Below the pieces are notes generated by a model. It searched no databases. It had not been told where the DNA came from and was given only the letters and a program-made list of their open reading frames with translations. From Molanna angustata (taxonomy: Eukaryota; Arthropoda; Insecta; Trichoptera; Molannidae): 64,000 bases of DNA. The stretch lies in the NCBI GenBank assembly GCA_963576475.1, contig OY754979.1:34385778-34449777 (forward strand). The letters run 5' to 3'. The position numbers and the translations under genes were made by a program. This document shows, piece by piece, positions 54,111 to 63,966 of this stretch; positions within the stretch are counted from its first letter, which is position 1, and each line of letters opens with the position of its first letter.

Positions 54111-54494
54111 TGGTGATGATAATGATCATGGGATATTCATCCAAATTTTCAATTTGCTCTTCAGCGATAAGAATTCTTTCAAACATTGTCTGATTTTAAT
54201 GATTTCTTTTTTAATAGGAAGGGAGTTCTTCAGAGATGATCACACATAATATATACCTACACTCACGCGAAAAAAATATCAAACTCTTGATTTTGAAAAG
54301 TCATCTACAATTAATTATAATTCTTAAAGACGTCATACGATTTTGATGATTCCTTTTTCATTAGAAATAGATTACTTCTGTAGTGGTTCCATCTGAACTA
54401 AGCCAAGAGGTTTGATGATGGGAATCATGAGAAGTTACGAAACTCATCGTAACTCATGGGAAGTTTGGCGAATTGTACGAAAGATAACATTACT

Positions 54495-54560
54495 ACATAC
54501 ATACATACCATCACGCCATGTCCTTCACGGGGTAGTCACAGAGAACCGTAGGTTCACCAT
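54495..54560 (-). mobile_element. LINE 3' end fragment with (ATAC)n tail
   Basis: ACATACATACATACCATCAC and GCCATGTCCTTCACGGGGTA: the extreme 3' end of the LINE family at 8010-8385. The palindrome at 54588 follows almost at once. Confidence 0.75.
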
Positions 54561-54650
54561 ATATTTCTATCTGGACATATTTAGATTCAAATAATAAATA
54601 AATTTGGAATGGTAAAATAAAACCAAAGTTTTCAGTTCTACTAATTTAAT

Positions 54651-54695
54651 GACACTGACTTGTTTCGGTCATCCAGTGACCATTTTCAAAGTGTC
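54651..54695 (-). ncRNA. Variant hammerhead motif (C3U/G8A core)
   Basis: - strand: stem I GACACU/AGUGUC (six pairs), core UUGAAAA instead of CUGANGA, one unpaired U, stem II GGUCA/UGACC with loop CUGGA, GAAA, stem III AC-AA-GU, C17 at 54657. The two core changes are at the C3-G8 pair and keep Watson-Crick complementarity. Confidence 0.5.
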
Positions 54696-54742
54696 TAGTG
54701 TCACTTTGAAAATGGTCACTGGATGGTCACTGGTTTCAAAGT

Positions 54743-54787
54743 GTCACTTTGAAAATGGTCACTGGATGACCGAAACTAGTCAGTGTC
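54743..54787 (+). ncRNA. Variant hammerhead motif, mirror copy
   Basis: + strand copy with the same UUGAAAA core and GGUCA/UGACC stem II. Stem I has one U-U mismatch (GUCACU with AGUGUC); stem III reads ACUAGU. Predicted C17 at 54781. Confidence 0.48.
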
Positions 54788-54850
54788 ATTAAATTAGTAG
54801 AACTGAAAACTTTGGTTTTATTTTACCATTCCAAATTTATTTATTATTTG

Positions 54851-56845
54851 GAATGGAGTTCTACCAAGAATTGTCCGTAGAAAAGTTAAAAAAATATTTA
54901 GATTCATTTTGAAGTCGTTTTTTTGTATGAAAGACCATATTAGGTAGGAACGTTGTGGCACATTGTTTAATTAAAAAAATAAAATTTAGACTCGTGACTT
55001 GCACAAGGTGCAAGTTTGTTATAAAAAAGATCGATAATACACAATTCATGTATCTATATGCGGTATCCCTATTGGAATAGTTGAAATAACAATCTGCCGT
55101 ACCTACACTTTTCAGAATATTATCAAACTCCTGAGGTAGGTATTACAGTCGAATAAAGAAAACGCATAATTGCTAGTGGATAAAATATTAAAATTAAGAC
55201 TCCATATCAACAAAAAAGTTGTTTATTACATATTAAAATAAGAATACCTACACATAAGGGGATCAAGAAAATAGTAGGTTTAAAAAATATAATTTTGGAC
55301 GGTTGGAATTTTTTATGTGTCTACAAATTGTATCAAAAACTAATGTCAAATTATAACCACGTGGGACGAATAAATGACAAAATATGTGAAATAGACAAAC
55401 GTAAATAAGAATGTGGGTATATATCGGAAGTTCCAGCAAATAGAGTTGTGGGTGGGTCTATCTTTGACGTTCTTCAATAGGTAGACCATCTATGTATGGT
55501 AATGTCAAGGATGCAAATACGACAAGAATTTATGGTCAACTTGACCAATTACTTAATAAGGGGATAGAAAATATCTACAGATTGAATATTGGTGCCATTA
55601 TAATTAGCATTATTGAAATGCTGACTGGTCATGTTTTGGTATTGAATAATTTTCATTAACCCAATGTTTCAATGTAGCTCAGAGGAATTTCCGCACCCTT
55701 TCCAATGTTCTTCACATATTAAATTTGTAGTCGATTTAACACTAATAATAGCGTCTTGTACATTACATTTATTTATTTGACAGTTAAATCATGTTTAGCA
55801 ATGTACGTTATTGCGATTTTTACTGTTTTTACATTGAAAACATCTAAAAGCAGTAAAATGTTATTGTTATATCTAACCGAAAAAAAATCTAATTTTATTT
55901 ACGCTCAGCCGGAACTACATAGCTTTGTTTACTTTGTATGAAGTACAAATTTGTTCATTTTTGAAAAAATATCAAATGAAGTAAGCTGAAAATATAACCT
56001 TTTATAAGTATTAAAAAATCTCATAATTTTTAGGATTCAAATGATTCGGCTTTAAACAATTGCGTATTAGGCGTGAAAATATGTACTGGTATTCGAGACA
56101 TTTCTAAGGCTTCTTCATTGTCTTTATTAGTAAATTAATCTTTGCTTAGGTACCTATAATTAGGAGATTCGTGCATCAAAGTAATAAATTGTCATAAAGA
56201 ATTTGATAGTAAATTTATGTTAGATAAACGGCAACAGAAGATGAAACAGACAGACATGTGGACCCAGCTGGTCCATCCTTTGATCTGTCCGAGAGAGACA
56301 CTGAGTCTGAAATCATGTCAAATAAAATTGTGACGGACACATTAAATGGACAGACGATGCTACCACCATCACTACTAACGTCTATCTAGGTAGGTACTAC
56401 CAAGATAGCTGAATGACTGCCTGACTGACTCTTGTCGCAGGGATGTGTCACCAAACTTATATATTTTCAACACTGCTATGACAAGGCAAACTTAAATTGA
56501 TAAGGAACGCCACATCACCTACTAACAGGCACTGCCATTGGGCGAACAAACATGAGGTAGAGTGGCCGGCAAACGTGTAGAATAATCCCATCGTTGGGCA
56601 AAATACAATTGTTGGGCTTTTGTTTCGTTGGTTGGTGCGCGAACCTTCCCCACTACGCTGAAAATTGGCAATTTATTTGCCAATACCTATAGTAAATATT
56701 TGTATGTGCTAATTGTCCACATTTTAATCTTTAAACATCTGTATTTTTTATTTTTGCTTTTAGTTGTGTGGCCTTTGCAAACAGGTCACAAATGAATGTA
56801 GGTACCGGGTTTTCACGATAGTTGAAAGATATCTTGTTTAAAAAA
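54851..56845. other. No recognised gene
   Basis: AT-rich DNA; short random frames only. TAGGTAGGTACTACC motif near 56388. Confidence 0.4.
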
Positions 56846-56849
56846 ATCG

Positions 56850-57050
56850 TCTTTATTCCCTTATTTGTATATCTTCTTCTGCTGCTGAAGGTATGGTATG
56901 GTTCTTCTTCTGCTAGTGCCCTGTAATTTTCTGTCGTTTTGCCTGTAATATCTAGCTGCTGCACAGTTCTGAAGTCCGTATGTTCCCTAATATTACGCAG
57001 CCAGGACATCTGTCTACTTCTAGTACCTCGGCGACACATTTTTTTAATCA
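56850..57050 (-). mobile_element. LINE C-terminal fragment
   Basis: - strand frame CRRGTRSRQMSWLRNIREHT, then RTVQQLDITGKTTENYRALA, the Q-x-S-W-L-R-N-I-R-E tail of insect LINE proteins. Confidence 0.7.
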
Positions 57051-57605
57051 ATATTTGTATATAGATTAAAAAAAATAATGAATGCTGGTTGACTATCACT
57101 GGCTAGGACACATGTTTTGATTAGGACTCATGTTTTAGTGTGCAGATTTTCGAATTCTATTGCATATCTATTCATTACATATCACTGATAAACCTACAGC
57201 AAGTATGTCTGTAGTAATTAAATTGAATGCAAAATTCGATAACGATCTATACCAACAAATTTATTTGGTTAGGTTATAAAAAGAAAAATGCGTTAGGTAA
57301 ATTGGTTGGTACATTTTTATTACCTACGCCAAATTTCCATTTGGTAATGGCTATTATAGTAAACACCACCCATCGACCCATCCTATCTCATCCCGTCCTG
57401 AGTCAACATACTCTACTAATGCTGGTGAATGTCCGCATGTTTACTGTCTATACTTTACCGTCAGCTTGTATAAACATGTCTTACTTTGTCCCTTTTTTCA
57501 CCATTATAATATACCCACCTACTTATCTAACTATGACCCTCGAGTCAGACGAGTCGATCTAAATATTCAACAAAAATGTAATATTTTCAACAGAATCTTA
57601 AAGCA

Positions 57606-57668
57606 TACTTACATATATTATCGTCGCGCCATGTCCCTCACGGAGTAGGCAGAGAGAACCGAGAGAAA
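57606..57668 (-). mobile_element. LINE 3' end fragment
   Basis: GCGCCATGTCCCTCACGGAG and TAGGCAGAGAGAACCGAGAG, the 3' end of the family at 8010-8385. Confidence 0.7.
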
Positions 57669-57679
57669 GACTTAATTAA

Positions 57680-57930
57680 CACGATATATTAAAACTGCCT
57701 AATACCTACACTATGAAGTTACGTGTTAGTGAGCGTAACTGCAGCATGTGTTAAAAAGGGTTTATACGTGATATAAGTTATCGGAATCCCAAAATCTGTT
57801 GATTTAGCATTTTAAGAACAAATCTGAATTGAAATGAAAAACTTTAATGGTCATTCACATGAATTTTATACACTCTTTAGTACATGAAAGATTTGCGCTT
57901 TTCTGTAATTGGACTTGAAAATGTTGAAAA
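57680..57930. repeat. Dispersed repeat E, uninterrupted copy
   Basis: TATTAAAACTGCCTAATACC, TACGTGTTAGTG, GTTAAAAAGGGTTTATAC and TTGAAATGAAAAAC recur in order at 60735-60880. Here the sequence continues without a break through CATTCACATGAATTTTATAC, where the other copy holds a DNA element. Confidence 0.7.
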
Positions 57931-58922
57931 AATAGGAATATATATCACTAGATATTTCAAATATTAATAGGTAATGACAATATGTAGGTAGGTACCTACA
58001 TAATTCAAAGATCTCGAAAGTTAGTAGATAGTAAAAAGACTGCCATGGAACATAATTAATTGATAATACAAAGTAAAATATTCTCAATAAAATCCTGATC
58101 TTTATAAATATAATAGATAATAATAAACTCGGATGTTAGCGCCGTTTTTGTGATAAACTCATCTCGAGGGTCATTAAAAAAATTATAGGTATAGGCCAGC
58201 CATGACCATGAAAAAACTGCCACAAGCTGTGTGACATAATAAATAAAGTTTACGTTTCATTTTTTATGGACATTAACGAAATGAATTTTGTGGGAGATGA
58301 TTGATATTATTTTGGTGTCCACAATATGGGTTTAGCCTCTGACCCAATTCCTGGAAGGTCTCCCAGATGAACTAAACTAATTAGGATATAGGAATCAGTG
58401 GTCCCAACTGAAGGCCTTGGGTTAAACCGCACATGGTCTGGAGCATTAACTTGAGAGACCTTAGCAGTTGGAATATTATGTTCAGAGATGCATTTAGTTA
58501 AATGACCGTGAAATATTTTTGCCTGACTTTACTTATATAGGTAGGTATCTACTCCTACTTGTGGGTATGAATGAACGGGTACCTACTGACACAATCTTGA
58601 GTTCAAGCAACATAATTTTTACACATAGGTACGTACACCGGAAATCTGATTTAATTATAAAATTTAAATCGTAGTACCAACTTCTTCTTCTTCTTCTTGT
58701 AGTAGGCTTTGGAAACATTTTTTTTCAGGAATTGTGCTCCTCATATATGAACATCTAGGTAAAAGGGGTCCTTATTTGATAATACCCTTACCAGAACCAG
58801 ACGAAACGATCACAATGTAAAAAGGAATCAATCAATCAATCAATCAATCCATGCATAAATTTTGCTTCGGAGGATGGTAGCTATGTCTAGTGAAAGCGCT
58901 AAGGCTTATTAGATAATTCATA
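57931..58922. other. No recognised gene
   Basis: TAGGTAGGTACCTACAT at 57985, (CTT)n at 58682-58698, (AATC)n at 58827-58848. Nothing coding recognised. Confidence 0.45.
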
Positions 58923-58969
58923 AACAAATTAAATTTAAAGATATAACTTTGTATTAACCACGTTTTTTG

Positions 58970-59028
58970 GTTGAAACGATGCGACCGGTTTCGGAACTAA
59001 CCGTTCCCTCATCAGGCTAACTTTCAAC
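58970..59028 (-). ncRNA. Hammerhead ribozyme, left arm
   Basis: Exact mirror of the motif at 59562-59620. - strand core CUGAUGA (59015-59009), stem II GGAAC/GUUCC, GAAA, stem III ACCGGU, C17 at 58983 with predicted cleavage between 58983 and 58982. Stem I GC/GC plus GUUGAAA/UUUCAAC around an internal loop. Confidence 0.78.
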
Positions 59029-59062
59029 TGAAACAGAATGTGACGACGTGCTTACAAGAAAT

Positions 59063-59287
59063 CTATGGGGGCGGAGGTAGAGGTAGGGTGGGGGTACTTA
59101 GGGTTGGGTCTTGTGCAGGGTGGGTCCGATTGGCTGAAGGATTAGAAGTAAAAGGAAACATATTTAATAATGGACTGAAAGATAAATTTAACTGATTGTT
59201 TATTATGTTCTGTTTTGAATTAATACACTTTTTAATTTCTAGCGACTCTAAATTATCAAGACGGAGACCTACTTTGTTGACGTGCAA
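59063..59287 (-). pseudogene. Penelope-like protein C-terminal fragment, left arm
   Basis: 74 codons identical over most of their length to the right-arm frame. Ends in a Pro/Thr-rich tail (PAQDPTLSTPTLPLPPPP). No reverse-transcriptase or GIY-YIG domain remains, so it cannot be functional. Confidence 0.6.
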
Positions 59288-59527
59288 TCGGGAACAAAAA
59301 TTTTACACGTCAACAAAGTAGGTCTCCGTCTTGATAATTTAGAGTCGCTAGAAATTAAAAAGTGTATTAATTCAAAACAGAACATAATAAACAATCAGTT
59401 AAATTTATCTTTCAGTCCATTATTAAATATGTTTCCTTTTACTTCTAATCCTTCAGCCAATCGGACCCACCCTGCACAAGACCCAACCCTAAGTACCCCC
59501 ACCCTACCTCTACCTCCGCCCCCATAG
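59282..59527 (+). pseudogene. Penelope-like protein C-terminal fragment, right arm
   Basis: 81 codons; the first few come from the spacer (MQSGTKIL), the rest mirrors the left arm. L-D-N-L-E-S-L-E-I-K-K and N-N-Q-L-N-L-S-F-S-P-L-L are the recognisable parts. Identification with Penelope-like elements rests on these short motifs and on the ribozyme. Confidence 0.6.
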
Positions 59528-59561
59528 ATTTCTTGTAAGCACGTCGTCACATTCTGTTTCA

Positions 59562-59620
59562 GTTGAAAGTTAGCCTGATGAGGGAACGGTTAGTTCCGAA
59601 ACCGGTCGCATCGTTTCAAC
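59562..59620 (+). ncRNA. Hammerhead ribozyme, right arm
   Basis: Core CUGAUGA (59575-59581), one unpaired G (59582), stem II GGAAC/GUUCC with loop GGUUA, GAAA (59598-59601), stem III self-complementary ACCGGU (59601-59606), C17 at 59607; predicted cleavage after 59607. Stem I: two pairs GC/GC next to the core, a four-base internal loop, then GUUGAAA (59562-59568) pairing with UUUCAAC (59614-59620). All core positions conserved. The loopless stem III suggests cleavage in dimeric form. Confidence 0.8.
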
Positions 59621-59667
59621 CAAAAAACGTGGTTAATACAAAGTTATATCTTTAAATTTAATTTGTT

Positions 59668-60734
59668 AAATATGAACCACAAAGTTAACATTCAAACATT
59701 TGAAAAAAAATTCATAAACACTTTGTTTGAAAATATTTTTACAAATAAATTTTAAATATTACTATGAACTTCCAATATGTTAACAAAAAAGCTCTGAAAC
59801 GATAAAAGATAATAAGACATGGCAGTGAGGTGCGATGCAAAAGACCTGATGATGGTCAATGGATGGCCTTGTGGTGTAGTGCGCAGACTAGATTCCCTCT
59901 TCTGTGGCTCAGACCCGTAAAGTAAGTAAGGTCATCCATAAATTGAGAGAAAAATATAAAATCTAGCTACCAACTGATTAATAAACTAGAAGACTGTTTA
60001 TAAAATATCGAACAAAGGTATTTGAAAAGGTTTTATAAATGGTACGTATTATCTTTTATTATATATATATTAGTATTATTCTTTACGACTTAACATTTCT
60101 TTTTGGTTTTCGTTTTAAGTATTTGTTGAATTTATATAGATACCATGTTGTTTGTATAATTTGCGCTTTTCTGTAATTGGACTTATCCCTGTATTGAGTT
60201 TATATAGGTAGTGTTACTTGTTGTAGGTAGGTATGTGTGGTCTGTTGAAAGTCCAAATGAACTAATGTAAATAAAACAAGCATTCATTAACAAAACATTA
60301 ATTTTGTTTCTTCCATTTGGCAAAAATCAATCTTCTAAGTGTGGGTTGCCTAATATTATAAAAAAAAAACTTAGCCTAGTCTGAATAACTAACAAAACAT
60401 CCCCTATAGGTCGGTAAAATGGTTTATCTGTTATTATTTATTGAGCGTGCAATGAATGTGTGAATAGGAATGAAGGTATAAAGGAATGAATGAGATAAAA
60501 AATAACTATGGCAAAAGATAGCTCACAGTAGCGGAACGAATGGAGAAAGATAAGTATTTTATCTTTGCATTTGGAGGTAATTAGTAAAAAGTGGTCCATG
60601 ATATATATTGTAAAAGGGGAGAAATAGTATACAGATTTATTGCCACCCCCACCACATGCTGCCAGCATGATAAAGGACAGAAGTATTCAACATTGAGAGG
60701 GCCTACAACGCTGAATCTAGTGACTTAAAACATG
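59668..60734. other. No recognised gene
   Basis: TATGAACCACAAAGTTAAC just after the palindrome is shared with other element flanks. The rest is AT-rich with (AT)n at 60058; nothing coding recognised. Confidence 0.4.
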
Positions 60735-60892
60735 ATGTATTAAAACCGCATAATTCACTATGAATTTACGTGTTAGTATAAGTATTTAACTATCGCATGC
60801 GTTAAAAAGGGTTTATACAGGATTTAAATTAAAAGTATTTTAAAAATAAACCTGACTTGAAATGAAAAATATCACGAGGATTCACTTTGAAA

Positions 60893-61468
60893 TTTTTATT
60901 GACAAACATTTTTTTAACATCTCAATAGATACGAAGTTGGGATATTGTAGAAGAACCAGGAACTCGAGGAAAAATCCAATATTTACGTATATGCAATTAA
61001 AAAAATATTCGATTTACATACACATTGGTACAAGTAGGTAAACAAGCCAAAAATGAAATAATATTTCTGGCGCAGTTCAGGGGTGACATCTGTGCGAGAC
61101 ACCGTCAACTCATTTATAAGTACTATTGCTTTCATTGTTTACAAATAAAGTAATTTCTTAATTTCTCAATAGATGGCGTTACAAAAAGGCTTTTCCGTTA
61201 CTGCATAGATGGCAATAGTATAGTTCCTTATTTTCAGGTGAATTGTTACACACTATTCAAATATATAGAACTTTCAAAAATTACATTGATAAGGGAACTC
61301 AATAAGAAGGCATAATTGGTGAACGTTGCGCAAGCGCATAAAGTGATCACGTAAACCAGCCGATGACAGGTCGTAAGCCCTGTAGGTGCCTCGAGTACCT
61401 GGTTCTTCTACAATATCCCAACTTCGTCTCTATTGAAATGTTAAAAAATGTTTGTCAATAAAAATAAC
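60893..61468. mobile_element. Inverted-repeat DNA element family A, full copy
   Basis: Inverted termini of about 65 bases, TTTTTATTGACAAACATTTT and complement, containing ACATCTCAATAGATACGAAG and CTTCGTCTCTATTGAAATGT. Body shared with 31266-31890. GATTCACTTTGA precedes (60880-60891) and follows it (about 61469-61480). No coding. Confidence 0.82.
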
Positions 61469-62140
61469 GATTCACTTTGATTTTGTGCACTCTTTAAGCT
61501 CATAAATCACACTATGAAAAAGAAAAATGTATATCACAGATTTGGTAATTTGGGATGGCGACACCGAAGTCAAACAACTTACATACCACTATGTTACAGC
61601 GGTCGACTACTATCCTATATGTTTGTGTCCTCTGTACAGCCTAAACTATTAGTTCGAACTTTTTTTCATGTGTCAAAAGTTTCTATAATGTTCTCTCGTT
61701 CTGGAAAATTGTTTAATTTTATACAAAATAAGTATTTAATTCCTTTTGAAACCAAAAATTGTATACCAACTTACCTACTACATATAGGTATAGTGGAAAG
61801 TTACCATGCACAATTCACTATTTATTATTTATTCAGTGTGTGCTCTTTGCGGTATGCGAACCTGACATTGACAATACATGATGACGAATGTTTTAACCCC
61901 GTTTGTCTTTTTGTTTTCCCCTGGAACCAAACATAACATAACATCAACTAACCTAACCTAACCTAACTTAAACTGTGCAGCAATAGGAAGAGGTGTCAAG
62001 TTAATGTCAATTAGGACAGACTTGGTCCTCTACATCATGACAGATGGCCTCTGCCATTATATTATAAGTAGGTGTTATAGGTAGCTACATCACTTTATGA
62101 AAATTTTACCATTTTTTGAATGAAGCCAGAATTTTACTCT
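61469..62140. other. No recognised gene; short telomere-like repeat
   Basis: Right part of repeat E (to about 61510), then a 140-codon open frame (61514-61936) without recognisable features. CTAACCTAACCTAACCTAAC at 61948-61967 is four units of the insect telomere motif TTAGG on the other strand. Confidence 0.45.
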
Positions 62141-62405
62141 CGAACATAAATAAAGTAGAAATCGCGAACATAAATAAAGTAGAAATCGCGAACATAAATA
62201 AAGTAGAAATCGCGAACATAAATAAAGTAGAAATCGCGAACATAAATAAAGTAGAAATCGCGAACATAAATAAAGTAGAAATCGCGAACATAAATAAAGT
62301 AGAAATCGCGAACATAAATAAAGTAGAAATCGCGAACACAAATAAAGTAGAAATCGCGAACACAAATGAAGTAGAAATCGTGAACATAAATGAAGTAGAA
62401 AAATA
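62141..62405. repeat. Minisatellite, 11 units of 24 bp
   Basis: Unit CGAACATAAATAAAGTAGAA plus ATCG, 11 copies, nearly exact; the last three units carry ATA-to-ACA or AAA-to-GAA type changes. The unit is a multiple of three and stays open in several frames of both strands (NINKVEIA on +), which explains the overlapping frames. Confidence 0.95.
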
Positions 62406-63115
62406 ATGTTTTGGAATATACCCTATAGGTAGTTATGAAAATGGTGATGATATTTGATAAATTTATTATTTTTTTCACACTTTTATTTAATTTCATCTAT
62501 CTGTCCGTAAACTAATTTCCCGATCAGTTAGAGCTCTGAAATATTCAAAATTAGTGTATTCCCGATGACAATATAGCAAATAATTTTAAATGTTTTAATT
62601 TTTATATATAAATTGAAGAATGTAGATCAAAAAATCTTCTTTTTAATTTTGAAGTTCTGCACACCTACCTGACGAAAAGTCGGCTGCCTCAGACTAACCT
62701 GGCATGTACCTACAAAAAATAATGTGTACCTAGGTATTGCAAAGGTTTTTATTGTATAATGATTTGCCAGAATGTGTGAAGGAAGCATCTGGTATTGCCG
62801 CTTTTCGTCGCCTAAGTATTGAATACATACATATTGGAAAAGTTATTTTAAGCTATTGTGTGCTTCCTTTGTATTTTTGTGTAAATTTCAATATTTTTTT
62901 GTTTTTTGTTGTTTTTATAGGTATAACTAATTCATACCTACTGTGTAAATTTGTTATTATTTCCACTTGTTAATATTATTTTTGTTTATAGGTAGGTACA
63001 TAGGTACTAGATGTAAGAAAATGCATTTATTTTTTACATATAAATAAAATATACATGCAATACATGTTAAAACTGGTTTATTTATTTATTTTCTTGTACA
63101 ACTATTAGAAATGGG
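62406..63115. other. No recognised gene; LINE scrap
   Basis: 62740-62840 encodes LPECVKEASGIAAFRRLSIE, like the end of a LINE protein (L-P-x-x-V-K). Remaining DNA is AT-rich. Confidence 0.45.
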
Positions 63116-63470
63116 GATATATTAGACGAGAATGTACGATTGAAAGATTTATCGTAAGTAAGATGAAAATAAATGCCCTAAGGTGATTTGGCCACATAGT
63201 AAGAATGAGATATGACTGTCTGACAAAAAAAAAGGATATGAGAATGATAAAAGAGGAACGAAAAGTAGAGGTCGGCTAAGGAAAAGTTAACACGATCACA
63301 TAAATGGAATTTTGAAAGAGACGTTAGAAGTAATAATAACAGAAGAGTGTGTATGAGACGATGCATGTACCTACGTGAATGAAGCGAGAAATGTATTTCA
63401 AGAGAGGAGTCTGGCGTTCGGTTCTCTCTGCCTACCCCAAATAGGGAAATGGCGTGATATTATAGTATGG
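63116..63470 (+). mobile_element. LINE tail fragment, decayed
   Basis: + strand order of motifs matches the sense of 8010-8385 (GGCCACATAGTAAGAATGAG, then GGTTCTCTCTGCCTACCCCA at 63420). Frame broken; ends in ATGGCGTGATATTATAGTAT. Confidence 0.7.
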
Positions 63471-63837
63471 TATCTTTTTGTACACATAATTTGTACACTA
63501 GCGGGTTTATTGCTAAACGGCGATTTCTTCCAACTTCCAACCAACCAGAGTTGATGATAATAATGTAGGTATGTACAATACAGTGTATAGGTACTATGGC
63601 AATAAGGTTATAACATGACAAAAATAAAAAAAATATACATAACTAGTAAAAATAATGAAGATAACAGAAGAATAGCATAATAAGACAAAATAAATGATTT
63701 AATATAAAAAAATAATAAGAAGAAATCAGGTAGGTACCTACTTATTATCAGATAGATATTTTTGCTTTAGCCTTTTTTTGAATATGTTTAATGAGATAGG
63801 CCAGATAGCCTTCGTAATATTTTTTTCGTAATAACTG
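63471..63837. other. No recognised gene
   Basis: AT-rich; GGTAGGTACCTACTTATT at 63730. Nothing recognised. Confidence 0.4.
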
Positions 63838-63966
63838 TGTTTTCAGTCTGGATCTGTGAGACGATAAATAATATCGTAAGTCTCCAGAATGTGGCAACTT
63901 GTTATTGGGTGCGTGTTAAATATTTATTTGACATACTAAAAGTTGCCCATGAAGCTACATAAAATA
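63838..63966 (+). mobile_element. SINE body fragment with small insertion
   Basis: Matches the body of the SINE at 49181-49393 (TTCAGTCTGGATCTG, CCAGAATGTGGCAACTTGTT, GTTGCCCATGAAGC), with about 22 extra bases GACGATAAATAATATCGTAA between the two halves. Confidence 0.7.

Larger units (their letters stand above)
54588..54850. repeat. Palindrome carrying two variant hammerhead motifs
   Basis: Arms are near-perfect about a centre at 54719 (AAATAATAAATAAATTTGGA and complement at the ends). The centre has an extra partial repeat of TTTGAAAATGGTCACTGGAT. Each arm has a hammerhead-shaped motif, on the - strand at left and the + strand at right. Confidence 0.85.
58923..59667. mobile_element. 745-bp palindrome: head-to-head Penelope-like element ends with ribozymes
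   Basis: Arms 58923-59284 and 59306-59667 are near-identical reverse complements of 362 bases; spacer 21 bases. From centre outwards each arm carries the same short frame (HVNKVGLRLDNLESLEIKKC, NNQLNLSFSPLLNMFPF), then an untranslated part, then a hammerhead ribozyme. The frame resembles the segment after the GIY-YIG endonuclease in Penelope-like proteins (L-x-x-L-E-x-x-E-I then N-x-Q-L-N-x-x-x-S-P-L-L), and such elements are known to carry hammerheads in their terminal repeats. Both copies are 5'-truncated and point outwards. Confidence 0.82.

Noticed and set aside
61514..61936. 140-codon + strand frame
   Set aside because: No recognisable domain, AT-biased composition, no splice or conservation evidence; begins at the edge of a repeat. 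Likely chance.
62141..62405. CRISPR-like array of 24-base repeats
   Set aside because: No spacers between units; a head-to-tail minisatellite in a eukaryotic genome.
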